Positions 1 to 9,591 of a DNA stretch of 64,000 nt are shown here, piece by piece. Each line of letters opens with the position of its first letter. Position 1 is the stretch's first letter. The position numbers and the translations under genes were made by a program. Source of the DNA: Rhineura floridana (taxonomy: Eukaryota > Chordata > Lepidosauria > Squamata > Rhineuridae); the NCBI RefSeq assembly GCF_030035675.1, contig NC_084495.1, positions 12,369,001 through 12,433,000 on the forward strand. The letters run 5' to 3'. The notes under the pieces are model-generated. The model ran no database searches, was not told the origin of the DNA, and was given only the letters and a program-made list of their open reading frames with translations.

Positions 1-45
1 GTGTGTGTAAAGAACAGTGTGTGTGTGTGAAGGATGGTGGGCACA
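1..45. repeat. TG-rich simple repeat
   Basis: Two short runs of alternating TG are separated by a non-repetitive spacer. This is ordinary microsatellite sequence cut by the window edge. Confidence 0.7.
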
Positions 46-1393
46 ACAGCTGGTCCATCATCTTAAAACCCAGTGATCCTCCCGAGACATGAGCAGGATA
101 GACTGGAAATGATAGGGGAAGGAGGCTGTACCTTCCTCAGAGGAATAAAGCCCAGCTGGAGGCAAGACAGGGGAAGGTCCCAAGTAGGAAAAAGAGGCTG
201 ACAAGGCACTTAAAAAGTATGGAGAGTCAATACATGGGCAGAAGCTAGGTGAATGCTGAATCTGTCCTAAGACACAAGGTGACAAATATTATATCCAACA
301 TCAAAGAACTTTATTTAAGACAACAGGCACATCCATTGCATTGAAATATTCACAAGACAGCTCAATTACAAGTTCTAAACAACAGACAGAAAAATCATTA
401 CATGGTCCACCAAGATCCTCAGCAATTTTCAAGTGTTCTGGGGGGAAAGAGGGTTTGGAGACCACTGGTATAGGCAGAAGTGTCCCTTATGCTGAAGAAC
501 TCTCATCCAAGGAAGAAGCAGATTAGGCACAGGAGTAGAAGAAGCACCAGTCTAGGAAAGGCAGTGCAGGGACTTAAATGGCAGCAGACCCAGAGAAGAG
601 GGAGATCTAGGGAAGGAAGACCAGGAGACCAACTGGTTCAGAGCAGGGAAAGCCAGCATCACTGGTCCAGAAAACTCCTTCAGTCCAAGCCAGCATCGCC
701 AATGGACAAGGATGATGGGAGTTCTGGAAGATACCATGTTGACTACTCCTGGCCCAGAGGAATGACAGAAAGAGGAAGAGGGAAGATGGATGGGGGAAAC
801 CAGGTGAGAAAATGGGCAGGGAGAAGAACACCTGACCTGGAACTGCAGAGATGAAGCAAGTTATGATTTCTAGTTCCACTGCAAGTTAACCAAGGTAGTA
901 TTAGTCAATCTGACTGAGCTGCTAGATAGATATAAGGAGTCACTCTAGACTGGAATTATCTAGCCAGTCCTATGCATCCAGTCCTATGCGTGTTTATTCA
1001 GGAATAAGTCCAGCTGTTTTTAATGGGGCTTACTTCCTAGTCAGGGTGTTTAGGATTGCGGCATAGCTGTAGAAACTTATGCATAACTACTCATCTGTAA
1101 TGCCCTAGGATTGCAACCCAAGTTAGTTAACTGCTAATTAGTTTATTTGCCAATACTCTAAGCACAAAGTATCTAGGTTCATATTTATAAAGAGTACATA
1201 AATTTACTGAAAAGCATGGAAATTTGATGTTCATTTTACAGAATTTTTAAGCAAACCTTTAGAATTAATATCTGAGTGGATTCAAACACTACCAATGCAA
1301 TTCTAACTCCACTTTCAATTGGATTCCAATAAAATCCAACCCCTCTGAATTCAATAGAAATTACTACTGAGTCGGCTTGGATAGGATTGCACT
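46..1393. other. unassigned intergenic sequence
   Basis: I recognise no gene here. Open frames up to 124 codons overlap on both strands between about 340 and 880, without family resemblance or splice structure, and look fortuitous in a purine-rich stretch. A segment near 400-475 (ending in GAGACCACTGG) resembles one at 4455-4525 (ending in GGGAACCACTG), so part of it may be an old repeat. Confidence 0.5.
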
Positions 1394-1401
1394 GTAAAAT
1401 C

Positions 1402-1517
1402 CAGAGCTTGGAAAAGTTACTTTTTAAAACTATAATTCCCATCAGCCCCAGCCAGCATAGCCACTGGATTGGGCTGATAGGAGTTGTAGTTCAAAAAAGT
1501 AACTTTTCCAAGCTCTG
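1402..1517. mobile_element. hAT-type foldback MITE (CAGAGCTTGG family), complete
   Basis: The 116-bp element starts CAGAGCTTGGAAAAGTTAC and ends with its inverted complement, CTTTTCCAAGCTCTG. Nearly the whole element is one palindrome with a core of ACTCCCATCAGCCC type. It is flanked by a perfect 8-bp duplication GTAAAATC (1394-1401 and 1518-1525). An 8-bp duplication with CAG...CTG ends is diagnostic of hAT transposition. The first 12 bases equal the terminus of the large hAT at 8940-15276, which is the likely source of its transposase. Confidence 0.93.
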
Positions 1518-1525
1518 GTAAAATC

Positions 1526-2060
1526 TCTAACCTGGTGTTCTTGTCTTACAGAGGTAAAGTTGGTGGGATGGAATAGTTTAAGACTGGAAAGACAGCTATA
1601 TTTGCATCCCAACTCCTCCCCCCCAAAAAAAGTTAGGAAGGATGTCTAATGAATGGAATATCAGCCTTTTCCCAGAATCCTAGATGCGTAATTGGAATCT
1701 CTAACTGGAATAATACTGCCCCCTCAACAGATCCAAATCATTTATTTTCTAAAACGGACTCTCCACCGTCCCAGGCTTTCTCCAGCCATTAGCATGAGGT
1801 CTTAATAGGGATCATTAGCTGAGGCTTGCAAGATTCATTAGAGAACATGCAGCTGGTGGCATGGAAACACTTATCTCAAGATAGTATGGAAAATTAGGTC
1901 CAGTACCAGGCACTGTGTGTTAACACATAGTGTGAGCAAACATCGAGTAAATGGAAAAGCCCAGCACTTAGTCACCAACCTTTATACGTGAAATGCAAAT
2001 ATAAGGAGTCTTCCGCAAAAGTAGAAAACCACAGACACCCTCACCATGGGCTGCATACAC
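1526..2060. other. unassigned intergenic sequence
   Basis: I see no gene, RNA or clear repeat here. Confidence 0.5.
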
Positions 2061-2063
2061 AGC

Positions 2064-2505
2064 GCTGGGGATGGGCAAGAAACTTGACTCTGTATACATT
2101 TAAAGCTGAATCTACTGTATCAAATTTGCACTTTCCAAAACAATAGAACTGAAACACTGCCGTCCTTCGAAATCCACGCGTATGCAAATTTTGCAGTGCA
2201 GCTCTCCAACCAACCAGTGTTTACAAATATGCACATATTAGGGGGAAATGTGCACAAAAATGAATGTATTAGTGAAAATTACCTACAAAATGCATTATAT
2301 TAGAAGAAATTGCTTGTGAAAATATGTACATTTGTCAAAACTGCATACAAAAAGTGTTTACTAGAAGAAAATGCTGAAGAATTGTTCCGAGAATTAAACA
2401 ATCCGCAGATTGCTGCAGAAATGTGGAGAACTGAATTTAAGATAGGAAATAGGAGAATCTGAAAGAACCAAAATTGACATATTCCATTCCTACTTTGCAC
2501 CATAC
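2064..2505 (-). repeat. AT-rich ~430-bp interspersed repeat (TTAGGGATG family)
   Basis: This is a copy of a family seen about eight times in the window, recognised by the landmarks CACATTTCTGCAGCAATTTG, CTCCTAATAAACACATTTTT and GGAAAGTGCGAATTTGAT, here read on the minus strand. It begins GGGGATGGGCAAG and ends near CATTCCTAC. No coding capacity is visible. Confidence 0.75.
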
Positions 2506-2510
2506 ATTCA

Positions 2511-3300
2511 TCTGTGGTTATGTGTGGGTTTTGTATTTATTTTTTTTGTAGGTCATTATGGGAAGTGACAAACTAATTAAACGTATTCACTAATAAGGAA
2601 AAAAATCCCCAAACTTTGTGGTTTAAGAACATACCTACAGCCAACAGATATTTCTACCAAAGTTGATAAAACAGGGAAATTGGGCAGCTATAGCAAATGC
2701 ACCAGGGGAGCAGGAGACCTGACCTCCTCTCTGAGATATTGTGCTGCCCTACAAATTTGTCAAAACGTAAACACAACTTCCTGTGTAGCTTGGAAGAATT
2801 TGCTCACATATGCCTCTGAGCATATGGTGAGAGCGAGCAAGCGTGTATTTTCCTTTGGAGGTACTTTTATATATAGATATATATTTGTTGGAGAGTGTGT
2901 TGGAGTGGAATGATGTCTCCTTTTGAAAATGAAATGTGAAATGCTAATGTTTCTGAGTAGGAGTTACATATGAATGGGCCTTTCAGCATAGTTAAGACTG
3001 ACTCACAGCCTGCTAAAAGGGAGTTTCTGTTGTCCTGGCCCTTCCCATTTTCCTTCCTATCTTTAGATAAGGGCCCACTTGCTGCAAAAGTATGTAAGGT
3101 TCATTGTTGGAGAAATGAACGCCCAGTTCAAAAGCACTCGAGCCAAGCTATGTAGGTAGAGAATAGGTGATGACAGGGGAAGAGGGAACGGATGCTTGGG
3201 GAGTTGGCTGCCTCATTCTGGACCTTCTCACTCTCCCCATTTAAATTCATCTCTAAAAGGAGCTGACCAAGACATTTTGCTGCCTAAGGCAAAGGACAAG
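2511..3300. other. unassigned intergenic sequence
   Basis: Apparently single-copy within this window. Short open frames have no recognisable similarity. Confidence 0.45.
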
Positions 3301-3307
3301 ATGTTGT

Positions 3308-3375
3308 TGTTGTTGTTGGAATTTATATCCCACCCTTCTTCCCAAAGAAGCCCAGAATGGCAAACATGTCAACAC
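3308..3375 (-). repeat. LINE/SINE 3' tail fragment
   Basis: It matches the motif TTATATCCCACCCTTC...CCCAGAATGGC. The motif is a retroposon 3' tail that recurs at 10155-10410 and 42860-42925, and in plus orientation at 3540-3705 and 51745-51960. Confidence 0.6.
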
Positions 3376-3539
3376 AATTTTTTTTAAAAAGCTTTCTAAA
3401 AAGTTAAAACATGCTAAAACATGTTTTTCACAGTGAAAAACATTTTAAAAAACACAGTTCACCAGTGATCTCTGGGTTGCCAGGAGCAGTCCCTTCAGTC
3501 ATCAAATGCCAGAGTAAACAGAGTAAACAGTTTTCACAT

Positions 3540-3705
3540 TCCTCCTGATGTTTTGTTTTAATATGTTTTTAATGATTTTTTGTTTTAATATATTTTAAAG
3601 ACTGTTTTAAATATGTTTTAGAGAGTTTTTAGTGTTTTGTTTGCCGCCCTGGGCTCTTTCTGGGAGGAAGGGTGGGATAAAAATGAATAAATATCAATTT
3701 TTTCC
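3540..3705 (+). repeat. LINE/SINE 3' tail fragment
   Basis: The T-rich stretch TTTTAATATGTTTTTAATG leads into GCCGCCCTGGGCTCTTTC and ends GGGTGGGATAAAAATGAAT. The same module is at 51745-51960 and, inverted, at 10155-10410. It is the terminal part of a non-LTR element whose body has been lost. Confidence 0.65.
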
Positions 3706-3782
3706 TGTATTGTTGTGTATTTATATTCCTGAATTATTTATTTGTTTGTTTGTTTTAATCACGGTTTTAATGCTTTTCCTAT

Positions 3783-4102
3783 GGCCACATTCACACCAGA
3801 CATTTATTCCACTGTTATTCCATTTAAACAGTCATGGCTTCCCTCAAAGAATCCTGGGAAGTTTAATTTGTGAGGGATGCTGAAAGCTGTTCTCCTCATA
3901 GAGCTACAATTCTCAGAGTTTTCTGGAAAGAGGAAATGACCGTTAAACCACTCTGACAAACTGTAGCTCTGCAAGGAGAATATGGGTCTCCTGACAACTC
4001 TCAACACCCTTCACAAACTACACTTCCCATGATTCTTTGGGGGAAGCCATGACTGTTTAGAGTGGAATAAAAATTGAATAAATGTCTGGTGTGAATGTGG
4101 CC
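3783..4102. mobile_element. long foldback DNA element (ATCCACACC family)
   Basis: A near-complete palindrome of about 320 bp. The outer arms are GGCCACATTCACACCAGAC and its complement. The inner arms carry GAATCCTGGGAAG-type and CAAACTACACTTCCCATGAT-type sequence. A clear target duplication is not visible. Relatives lie at 11915-12120, 30162-30335, 36533-36745, 56035-56360, 57855-58590 and 59850-60145. Confidence 0.8.
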
Positions 4103-4189
4103 TGTGTCTCCTTCTTTTGGTGTGCATGCAAAAAGTCTGGTTGGTTGTTGCACAATAAACTGGACTAAAACGTGAAACGTGGTTATGTC

Positions 4190-4310
4190 TGTACATCTTT
4201 TTGAATATGGGTTGTATTTTTCAAATCTTTCACAAACTGTTTTGAGAGCCTCTTGGGGCTCCAAAGCAGGATATAAGAATTCTAAATAAATATACAAAAT
4301 CAGACCAGCT
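4190..4310 (+). repeat. L2-like LINE 3' tail
   Basis: CTTTCACAAACTGTTTTGAG is followed by TTGGGGCTCCAAAGCAGGAT and a TAAATAAATA tail, the usual form of an L2/CR1-group 3' end in reptiles. The coding part is absent. Confidence 0.5.
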
Positions 4311-4984
4311 AAAGGTTCCTCCCTCCCTTCGGTGATTCTCTGGAATTCAAATTATAATGCAATAAAATACAATATATAAGAAATAAGAGAAGGGATATCA
4401 ATACAGTTAAAAATCATACAGCGTCTAGCACAGAGCATTACGTCACAAGATCATGAAGTGATCCTCTGAGACCCTCAGCAGTTTTCCAGTGGTCTTTTGG
4501 GGAGATGTTTGGGAACCACTGTTTGGAAGAATCCAGCTCAGAGACCTATACTGAGATTGGCTGCTTCACCCTCCCAGTGGCCCCGCACAATAAAGCTGAA
4601 AACTGCCCTGGTTTATTTCTGAAGATTACCACTAGATAGCAGCATTGCCACAAATGTCTCCAATATCCTTTCTCCGTAAAATGGCTCTTCCCCCCCCCAT
4701 CAAGTAGGATGGCATCATAGTCAGTTCCTTCGTTTGCTTTTCATTTTATTATTATGTCAGCGCCAGAACCCCTTTTGAAAGGGGGTCGTGAAAGTTTACA
4801 AATGGAATCAGAGTTTAATATTGACGTGCCAGTCAAATGCTCCAAAAAAGACCTGCAATGTTCTTTTCCAGTGTGGATTACAAAGAGACCTGTGGCATAC
4901 AACTCACTGGCACACGGTCCCTAAACTTTTGCGCTGGCATATTTTCCAACGAAACCAATGCAACTTTGGAGCAACAACTGTAGA
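4311..4984. other. unassigned sequence
   Basis: No gene seen. The piece at 4435-4530 resembles 400-475 and may be an old repeat. Confidence 0.45.
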
Positions 4985-5315
4985 ATGAGAATAGTGGTAG
5001 AGCCTCGGCTCTGTGTGTCCCAGGTTCAGCCCCCAGCGTCTCCAGGTAGGACTGGGACTGTCCTTTGCCTGAAACCTTAGAGAGCTGCTGCCAGTCAGTG
5101 TAGGCCACTGTTCTTCCACCTTGGGTTCCCAGATGTTGTTAGACTCCCACTCCCATCAACCCCAGCCAGCTTAGCCAATGGCCAAGGATGATGGGAGTAG
5201 TAATCCAGCAACATCTGGGGACCCAAGGTTGAAGAACAGTGGTGTAGACAATACTGAGCTGGATGGACCAATGGTCAGACTCTGTATAAGGCAGCTTCCA
5301 ATGTTTAGAGCAAAC
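4985..5315 (+). mobile_element. tRNA-derived SINE interrupted by a foldback MITE
   Basis: The SINE body includes GTGGTAGAGC (degraded A-box region), CCCAGGTTCAGCCCC (B box), then CTGCTGCCAGTCAGTGTAG. After the insertion it resumes ACAATACTGAGCTGGATGG and ends ATAAGGCAGCTTCC. It is non-coding and was retroposed by a LINE. The MITE at 5106-5241 splits it cleanly, so the SINE is the older layer. Confidence 0.85.
5106..5241. mobile_element. hAT-type foldback MITE nested in a SINE
   Basis: The ends are CACTGTTCTTCC and GGAAGAACAGTG-like (GAAGAACAGTG). The inner arms CCAGATGTTGTTAGACTCCC and CAGCAACATCTGGGGACCC form the foldback. The flanks GTGTAGGC (5098-5105) and GTGTAGAC (5242-5249) match at 7 of 8 bases, and the right copy equals the expected SINE sequence. 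This makes the 8-bp target duplication convincing. Confidence 0.88.
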
Positions 5316-5619
5316 TCGCCTTTCTCGTCTGTGCAGAAACTTCCCGATGAGTCATCTTCTCTGGTGCCTTTGAAAGCCAACAAGGGTTGCCTGGATCTGG
5401 ATCAAGATTGGGGGGGGGGAGGTAAGGCTCCCCTCCCCTCCACCCCCTCTCTGCCTGATAATCTGTTTTTTTTTTAAGGTATTTGGCTAAATTTAGGAAT
5501 AGCATCTCACCTACTTTGGCCTTGAATGATAGCTCTGCCCCTGGAAGGAGATTTTTATTACTCTTTGGCTATGCCACTTGACTTTGGCCCATCTACTTGC
5601 AAACTGCTGCCTCTGGAAC

Positions 5620-5800
5620 CAGATTTATTTATTTATTTATTACATTTCTACCCCACCTTTCTTTTCATGATAGAAACCCAATATGGTTACATATGGTTCC
5701 CAGGCGGTCTCCCATCCAGGCACTGACCAGACCTGACCCTGCTTAGCTTCAGCAGGGAGCTGGCCTTATGTGCCTTCAGACCATTCATTTGCCTGCTTCA
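5620..5800 (-). mobile_element. 5S-rRNA-derived SINE
   Basis: On the minus strand the element contains GAAGCTAAGCAGGGTCAGG and TGGATGGGAGACCGCCTGGG. These are the internal-promoter half of vertebrate 5S rRNA (A box through C box). They are followed by a tail AAGAAAGGTGGGGTAGAAATG and TAAATAAATA. The 5' half of 5S is diverged, so this is a SINE promoter and not a 5S gene. A second copy is at 58172-58348 with the same junctions. Confidence 0.88.
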
Positions 5801-5921
5801 GATGATGCCATTTGTCTCAAAGCCACCGCCAAGCTGGTGAACCTGTCTTTGTCGTAAACAGGCTTTGAACCTGTTGCCATATAGGACCCTGACACACAGT
5901 AAGCCATGATTGTCTAGGGGT

Positions 5922-6427
5922 CAGGCCCGGCGCCAGCGGGGTCAGGTTGGACACTGACTGAGAGCCCTTGCGGCTGGCCGAGAACCCCTGGGCCAGGGTG
6001 GGTGAAGTTCCCACTCTGTGATCTCCTCTAACATCAGGTCACGGGGCGCTACCAGATGGTGGTGCGGATTGCAGAATGGGAACTACACTTTCTGAGGCAA
6101 CATCAACCCTGCATACATGCGCAGCTGGCACGCACTTAAATATGCCCGGTTGCACCACCTCTTGCATTGCTGCATCAGCGCACTGCACATGCATTGCACA
6201 CCATCACCCAAGATGGCAACTGAGGCATCAATGCATTAGGGCACATGCATGCCGTCAACCAAGATGGCAGCAGGACCTGTTAATGCCACCACCGCCATCT
6301 TGGGTGATGTTAGGCATGCACACTGGTGGCACAAGAGGTGGTGCTACCGGGTGTATTAAAATGCACAGGAAGGGGTCCCACGATGGTCTGGGGGCCAAAG
6401 ACCCATGGCAGTCTGGTACCAGCCCTG
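5922..6427. mobile_element. hAT-type nonautonomous element with CAGGCCCGG ends, complete
   Basis: The 506-bp element starts CAGGCCCGGCGCCAG and ends CTGGTACCAGCCCTG. It is flanked by a perfect 8-bp duplication CTAGGGGT (5914-5921 and 6428-6435). The interior contains a foldback with CCAAGATGGCAG / GCCATCTTGGGTGATG arms. A sibling copy is at 49848-50298. The 144-codon open frame in its 3' half has no transposase features, so it depends on a transposase made elsewhere. Confidence 0.92.
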
Positions 6428-6581
6428 CTAGGGGTGCTTCCACACAGTTGCTATTTTTATGTGGGATTCAATCACATACCAGGAAATTCAGATTGTGCAA
6501 TTACAGTTGAAATGAAGGTCTTGTACAAGAAGCCTGCTTCCCCCCCAAAAAAAGACTGCTAACCCTTGATACACTGTTGCC

Positions 6582-6790
6582 TAACCTCCCTGCCAACAAA
6601 TCAGAATGAACTCTCAATAAGTAGGCAATATTATTTAACCACCCTGCCAACAAATCAGCATGAATGCTCAATAAATGGCCAATACTGTCGACCTTTGCAA
6701 GAAAAAGGAGGAACTCTCAATAAATAGTCAACATTGTCTAACCTCCCTGCAAACAAATCGGGATGAATGCTCAGTCAAAAGGTTATCTGA
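6582..6790 (+). repeat. tandem repeat, about four units of 50-56 bp
   Basis: The units share CCCTGCCAACAAATCAG, ATGAATGCTCAATAAAT and GTCAACATTGTCTAACC with point differences. The third unit is the most divergent. This is a small minisatellite with no coding role seen. Confidence 0.75.
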
Positions 6791-7160
6791 AAGCACCCTG
6801 CTGATCTGCTGCAAAAATTATGGTAGTGAGAGGGTGATTAGTGGTGGAGAAGTGGCAGGGGAAGGGAATTTTTTTATGCATCCCCTGCCACGGACAGCCA
6901 AAATGTTTTGCTGCCTGAGGCCTCCCCCTTCCATGTACAGAAACTGACTGGCCTGGCAGTTAATGCACCGCTTGCTACAGAGTGACTGGTGCCCATTGGG
7001 GCTGATAGGGCGGAAGGAGAACAACAGAAGGTGGAGCCAGGGCCAATGAGAAGCAGAGACAATTAATTCTAGTTTTCTCCTCCTCCTTCTCCTCCTTGCT
7101 GAACAAGGGCGGCACGGAGATAAAGGAGGAAGAAGCTGCCCAACAGTGCCACCCACTGGT
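6791..7160. other. unassigned sequence
   Basis: No gene recognised. The overlapping open frames on both strands have no family features. Confidence 0.4.
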
Positions 7161-7164
7161 AGGG

Positions 7165-7375
7165 ACAGAATGATCTGTCAGTTCTGCCAGTTCCTCATTT
7201 TTCTAATCTCAAATACGGTTCTCCACATTTCTGCAGCAATTTGCGATTATTATTATTTTTTAGATCATAAAAATTCTTCAGCATTTTAGTGCAAATTTCT
7301 CCTAATAAACACATTTTTGCATGCTGTTTTAATTAATGTACACAGTTTTGAAAGGAATTTATCCTAATATAATGA
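7165..7375 (+). repeat. partial AT-rich repeat (TTAGGGATG family)
   Basis: It contains CTCCACATTTCTGCAGCAAT and CTCCTAATAAACACATTTTT, the left half of the ~430-bp family. It stops near TTATCCTAATATAATG. Confidence 0.7.
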
Positions 7376-7604
7376 AGGAGAAGCCACAAGACTAGGAAAA
7401 GAATGGTCAAGAGATGGAGGCAGGAAGTATGATGGAAAAGAGCAAGCTACCGCCTGGAGGTGAAGAACTGGCGCCCGTCCATTTCTTCACCCCAGGTGGT
7501 CTTCCTGTGCAGGAGGAGGAGGAGCCGGAAGTGCAGGTGCCAGAGGGGCATCCAGGGCCTGGAGAACTGGGTGAAATAACATCCTTGGTGGATTATACAG
7601 AGAG

Positions 7605-7780
7605 GAACCAATCTGTCAATGTTAATCTCTCTTCGTTTCTCATTCGCACATTTCTGCATCAGTTAGCAATAATTATAATTATTATTTCAAAAAGTTTTCA
7701 CACTTTTTTTTAGCAGTTTTGTCTGCATTTCTCCTAATATAAACAGTTTTTAAACTTCCCCTAATATACCTTTTTTCAGC
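7605..7780 (+). repeat. diverged partial copy of the same AT-rich repeat
   Basis: It shows weaker versions of the same landmarks (CACATTTCTGCATCAGTTAG, ATTTCTCCTAATATAAAC). It is probably an older copy. Confidence 0.5.
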
Positions 7781-7869
7781 AGCAGGCAGCATGGTGGGAC
7801 TGCTCCACTCCAGCTGAGTCACTGCAGCATACCAAGGCGCCTGGAAGGGCCCTAAGTGTGTTGCTGGGA

Positions 7870-8015
7870 AACCAATTATGAATGTTTTATTTATTTATTT
7901 AGTATATTTATATCCTGCTTTTTGACTAGCATCTTCACAGTGGCAAGCAAGATTTATAAAATGGAACAGTTACACCAAGAACCACATGCTCACAAAACAA
8001 AATAACCAGGCCACT
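7870..8015 (-). repeat. retroposon 3' tail fragment
   Basis: TTTATTTATTTAGTATATTT is followed by ATATCCTGCTTTTTGAC, typical of an inverted LINE/SINE tail. The body is not identifiable. Confidence 0.45.
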
Positions 8016-8146
8016 GGAGCAGGAGTCAGCCTCAAATGTTCCTTCTCACAGGGCAGATGGTGTCCCAGAGGGAGGGAATGAGCTTTCCTGATCCTAGTGA
8101 GCCATCGCTGAGGCACAGAAGAAGCACAGTAAAATATTGTTACATG

Positions 8147-8261
8147 CATCGGAGGCTGGTGGCTCCATGTCAGTGGGGCAATGGAATCTGCTCTGGGTTT
8201 TAGTCCAGATTTTCAAGGAGCTGTCCAAGGTGCTGAAGCATGGAGCCACCAGCCACCACTG
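8147..8261. mobile_element. short hAT-like MITE (GGCTGGTGGCTCCATG ends)
   Basis: The inverted ends GGAGGCTGGTGGCTCCATG and CATGGAGCCACCAGCCACC bound a 115-bp element. Flanks GTTACATG (8139-8146) and GTTACACA (8262-8269) agree at 6 of 8 bases, consistent with an aged 8-bp duplication. A fragment beginning similarly (GGTGGAGGCTGGT) is at 32101. Confidence 0.65.
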
Positions 8262-8269
8262 GTTACACA

Positions 8270-8799
8270 TACCCAAGTCTTCGAGTTATGAGATGTTTCA
8301 GGGGTTGCAGCATATTCCTTGGGTTTGATTTTCCTGGAATTAAGTTCATTGGAGACTGATGGGGTTCAGTGATAAAAGGTAAAATCTATATATTGAGCAT
8401 GAGATGGCAGGATTGTCGCATTTAATACCCCAACAGACTCTGCTCCTCCGTTGGGTTCCTCCAACCCAATCACAGTTTCTCAGAGAGAACACGTGAGGTC
8501 TCTGTGTCTCTTTTGCACCCAGTTTCAAGAGAGACAGTTTTTTGTTCTTTTTCACACAGAGACACATCTGTGTCTCTGTGACATCATCTCCAGGCAGGAG
8601 AAGGCTGAAAGACATTCCCCCATCTAGAAGATCTCCAGCTATTTGCTTTCTGTGGCAACGTATTACCTGTACCTGGCCATCTCTTTCAGTTATGCGAAAG
8701 GACAAAAGGAAGTCAGCCAGCCTAACCTTGTCCACAAATGGAGGACAAAGGCCATTTTTCTTGCCCGCTCATAAAGGTAGCAGCTAAGCTTGTAACTAT
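8270..8799. other. unassigned sequence
   Basis: No gene or clear repeat. A 129-codon minus-strand open frame (8346-8735) has no recognisable domain and is probably chance. Confidence 0.45.
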
Positions 8800-8807
8800 C
8801 ACTTATC

Positions 8808-8925
8808 CAGAGCTTGGAAAAGTTACTTTTTTCAAAACTACAACTCCAATCAGCCCCAGCCAGCATGGCCACTGGGTTGGGCTGATGGGAGTTGTAGTTC
8901 AAAAAAGTAACTTTTCCAAGCTCTG
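8808..8925. mobile_element. hAT-type foldback MITE (CAGAGCTTGG family), complete
   Basis: This 118-bp palindrome has the same sequence type as 1402-1517. The perfect 8-bp duplication is CACTTATC (8800-8807 and 8926-8933). Its right duplication overlaps the left duplication of the large hAT (8932-8939) by two bases, so two insertions hit virtually the same spot. Confidence 0.94.
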
Positions 8926-9099
8926 CACTTATCACAGAACAGAGCTTGGAAGTAACTCGTTATTTTTAACGAGTTACTTGTAATTAGTTACAATTTTAAA
9001 TAATGAGTGGGTAATTCCATTACATTTGACAAGTAAAGGAACAACTAGTAATTTCCCTACTTTTCAGCTGCAACTTTAACGTTTCCATGTTAGGTTGGA

Positions 9100-9280
9100 C
9101 ATTACTTGGGGGCGGGAACAAGGGGAAGTCAGCTCCTGGCTGTGATTGGTTAACACAAGACATGTGCCTCACACTGATTGGACCTCTGCGCAGACTCTCT
9201 CTTCCCTCATGATCTGTGTTAGGAGGCACGAGGGAAGAGGTGAATAGGCAGGGCCTGCTGCTAGCGTCTGAGAGGACAAA
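9100..9280 (+). promoter_or_regulatory. probable hAT transposase promoter and 5' leader
   Basis: The region is more GC-rich than its surroundings. It holds a GGGGGCGGGAACAAGGGG-type GC box near 9110 and two CCAAT-box cores (GTGATTGGTTAAC near 9151, CTGATTGGACC near 9174). It ends at ACAAAATGG, a strong initiation context (A at -3, G at +4). No TATA box is obvious. The assignment is inferred from position directly upstream of the transposase start. Confidence 0.5.
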
Positions 9281-9353
9281 ATGGACGCCGGAGGAAAAAG
9301 CCAGTTGAAGGACAACGGAGAAGGCAGCAGCAGAATGACGAAGAGCTGTGGAG
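9281..9353 (+). pseudogene. hAT transposase exon 1
   Basis: The exon encodes 24 residues starting MDAGGKSQLKDNGEG and ending at TGTGGAG, directly followed by the consensus donor GTGAGT at 9354. It ends in phase 1. The acceptor at 13118 (TTATTACAG) begins with AG, which completes a glutamate codon and continues in the frame of the BED finger. The ATG has an excellent context. No homologous short leader is known to me, so the exon is inferred from the perfect donor, the phase match and its place at the 5' end of the element. The 3.8-kb intron was lengthened by later insertions. Confidence 0.7.
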
Positions 9354-9366
9354 GTGAGTGACGATG

Positions 9367-9371
<5 letters not shown>

Positions 9372-9401
<30 letters not shown>
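9372..9401. repeat. (TG)n microsatellite in hAT intron 1
   Basis: About 15 uninterrupted TG units just downstream of the exon 1 donor. Confidence 0.95.
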
Positions 9402-9402
<1 letters not shown>

Positions 9403-9591
9403 CCCGGTGTGTGTGTTTTCGGCTGGAGTCTCTGGTTTTGGGGAGGTCCTCCGGCTCTCTGGCTACCACCCCTTATTCTCCGGACTCTCCGCTTCAATTT
9501 TAAAAAAAAGTAAGTTTCTAGGTGGTCTAATTCCCGAGATATACACCAAAACGTAACCCCCCCTGCACAACTTTTTTTTAAACAGATCCAT

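Noticed and set aside
5700-5790. 5S rRNA gene
   Set aside because: Only the promoter half of 5S is conserved, it is fused to a LINE-like tail, and it is repeated at 58172-58348 with the same fusion.
6076-6510. 144-codon plus-strand open frame
   Set aside because: It lies within the 5922-6427 nonautonomous element and runs across its end. It is His/Cys-rich by chance from GCAT-rich sequence.
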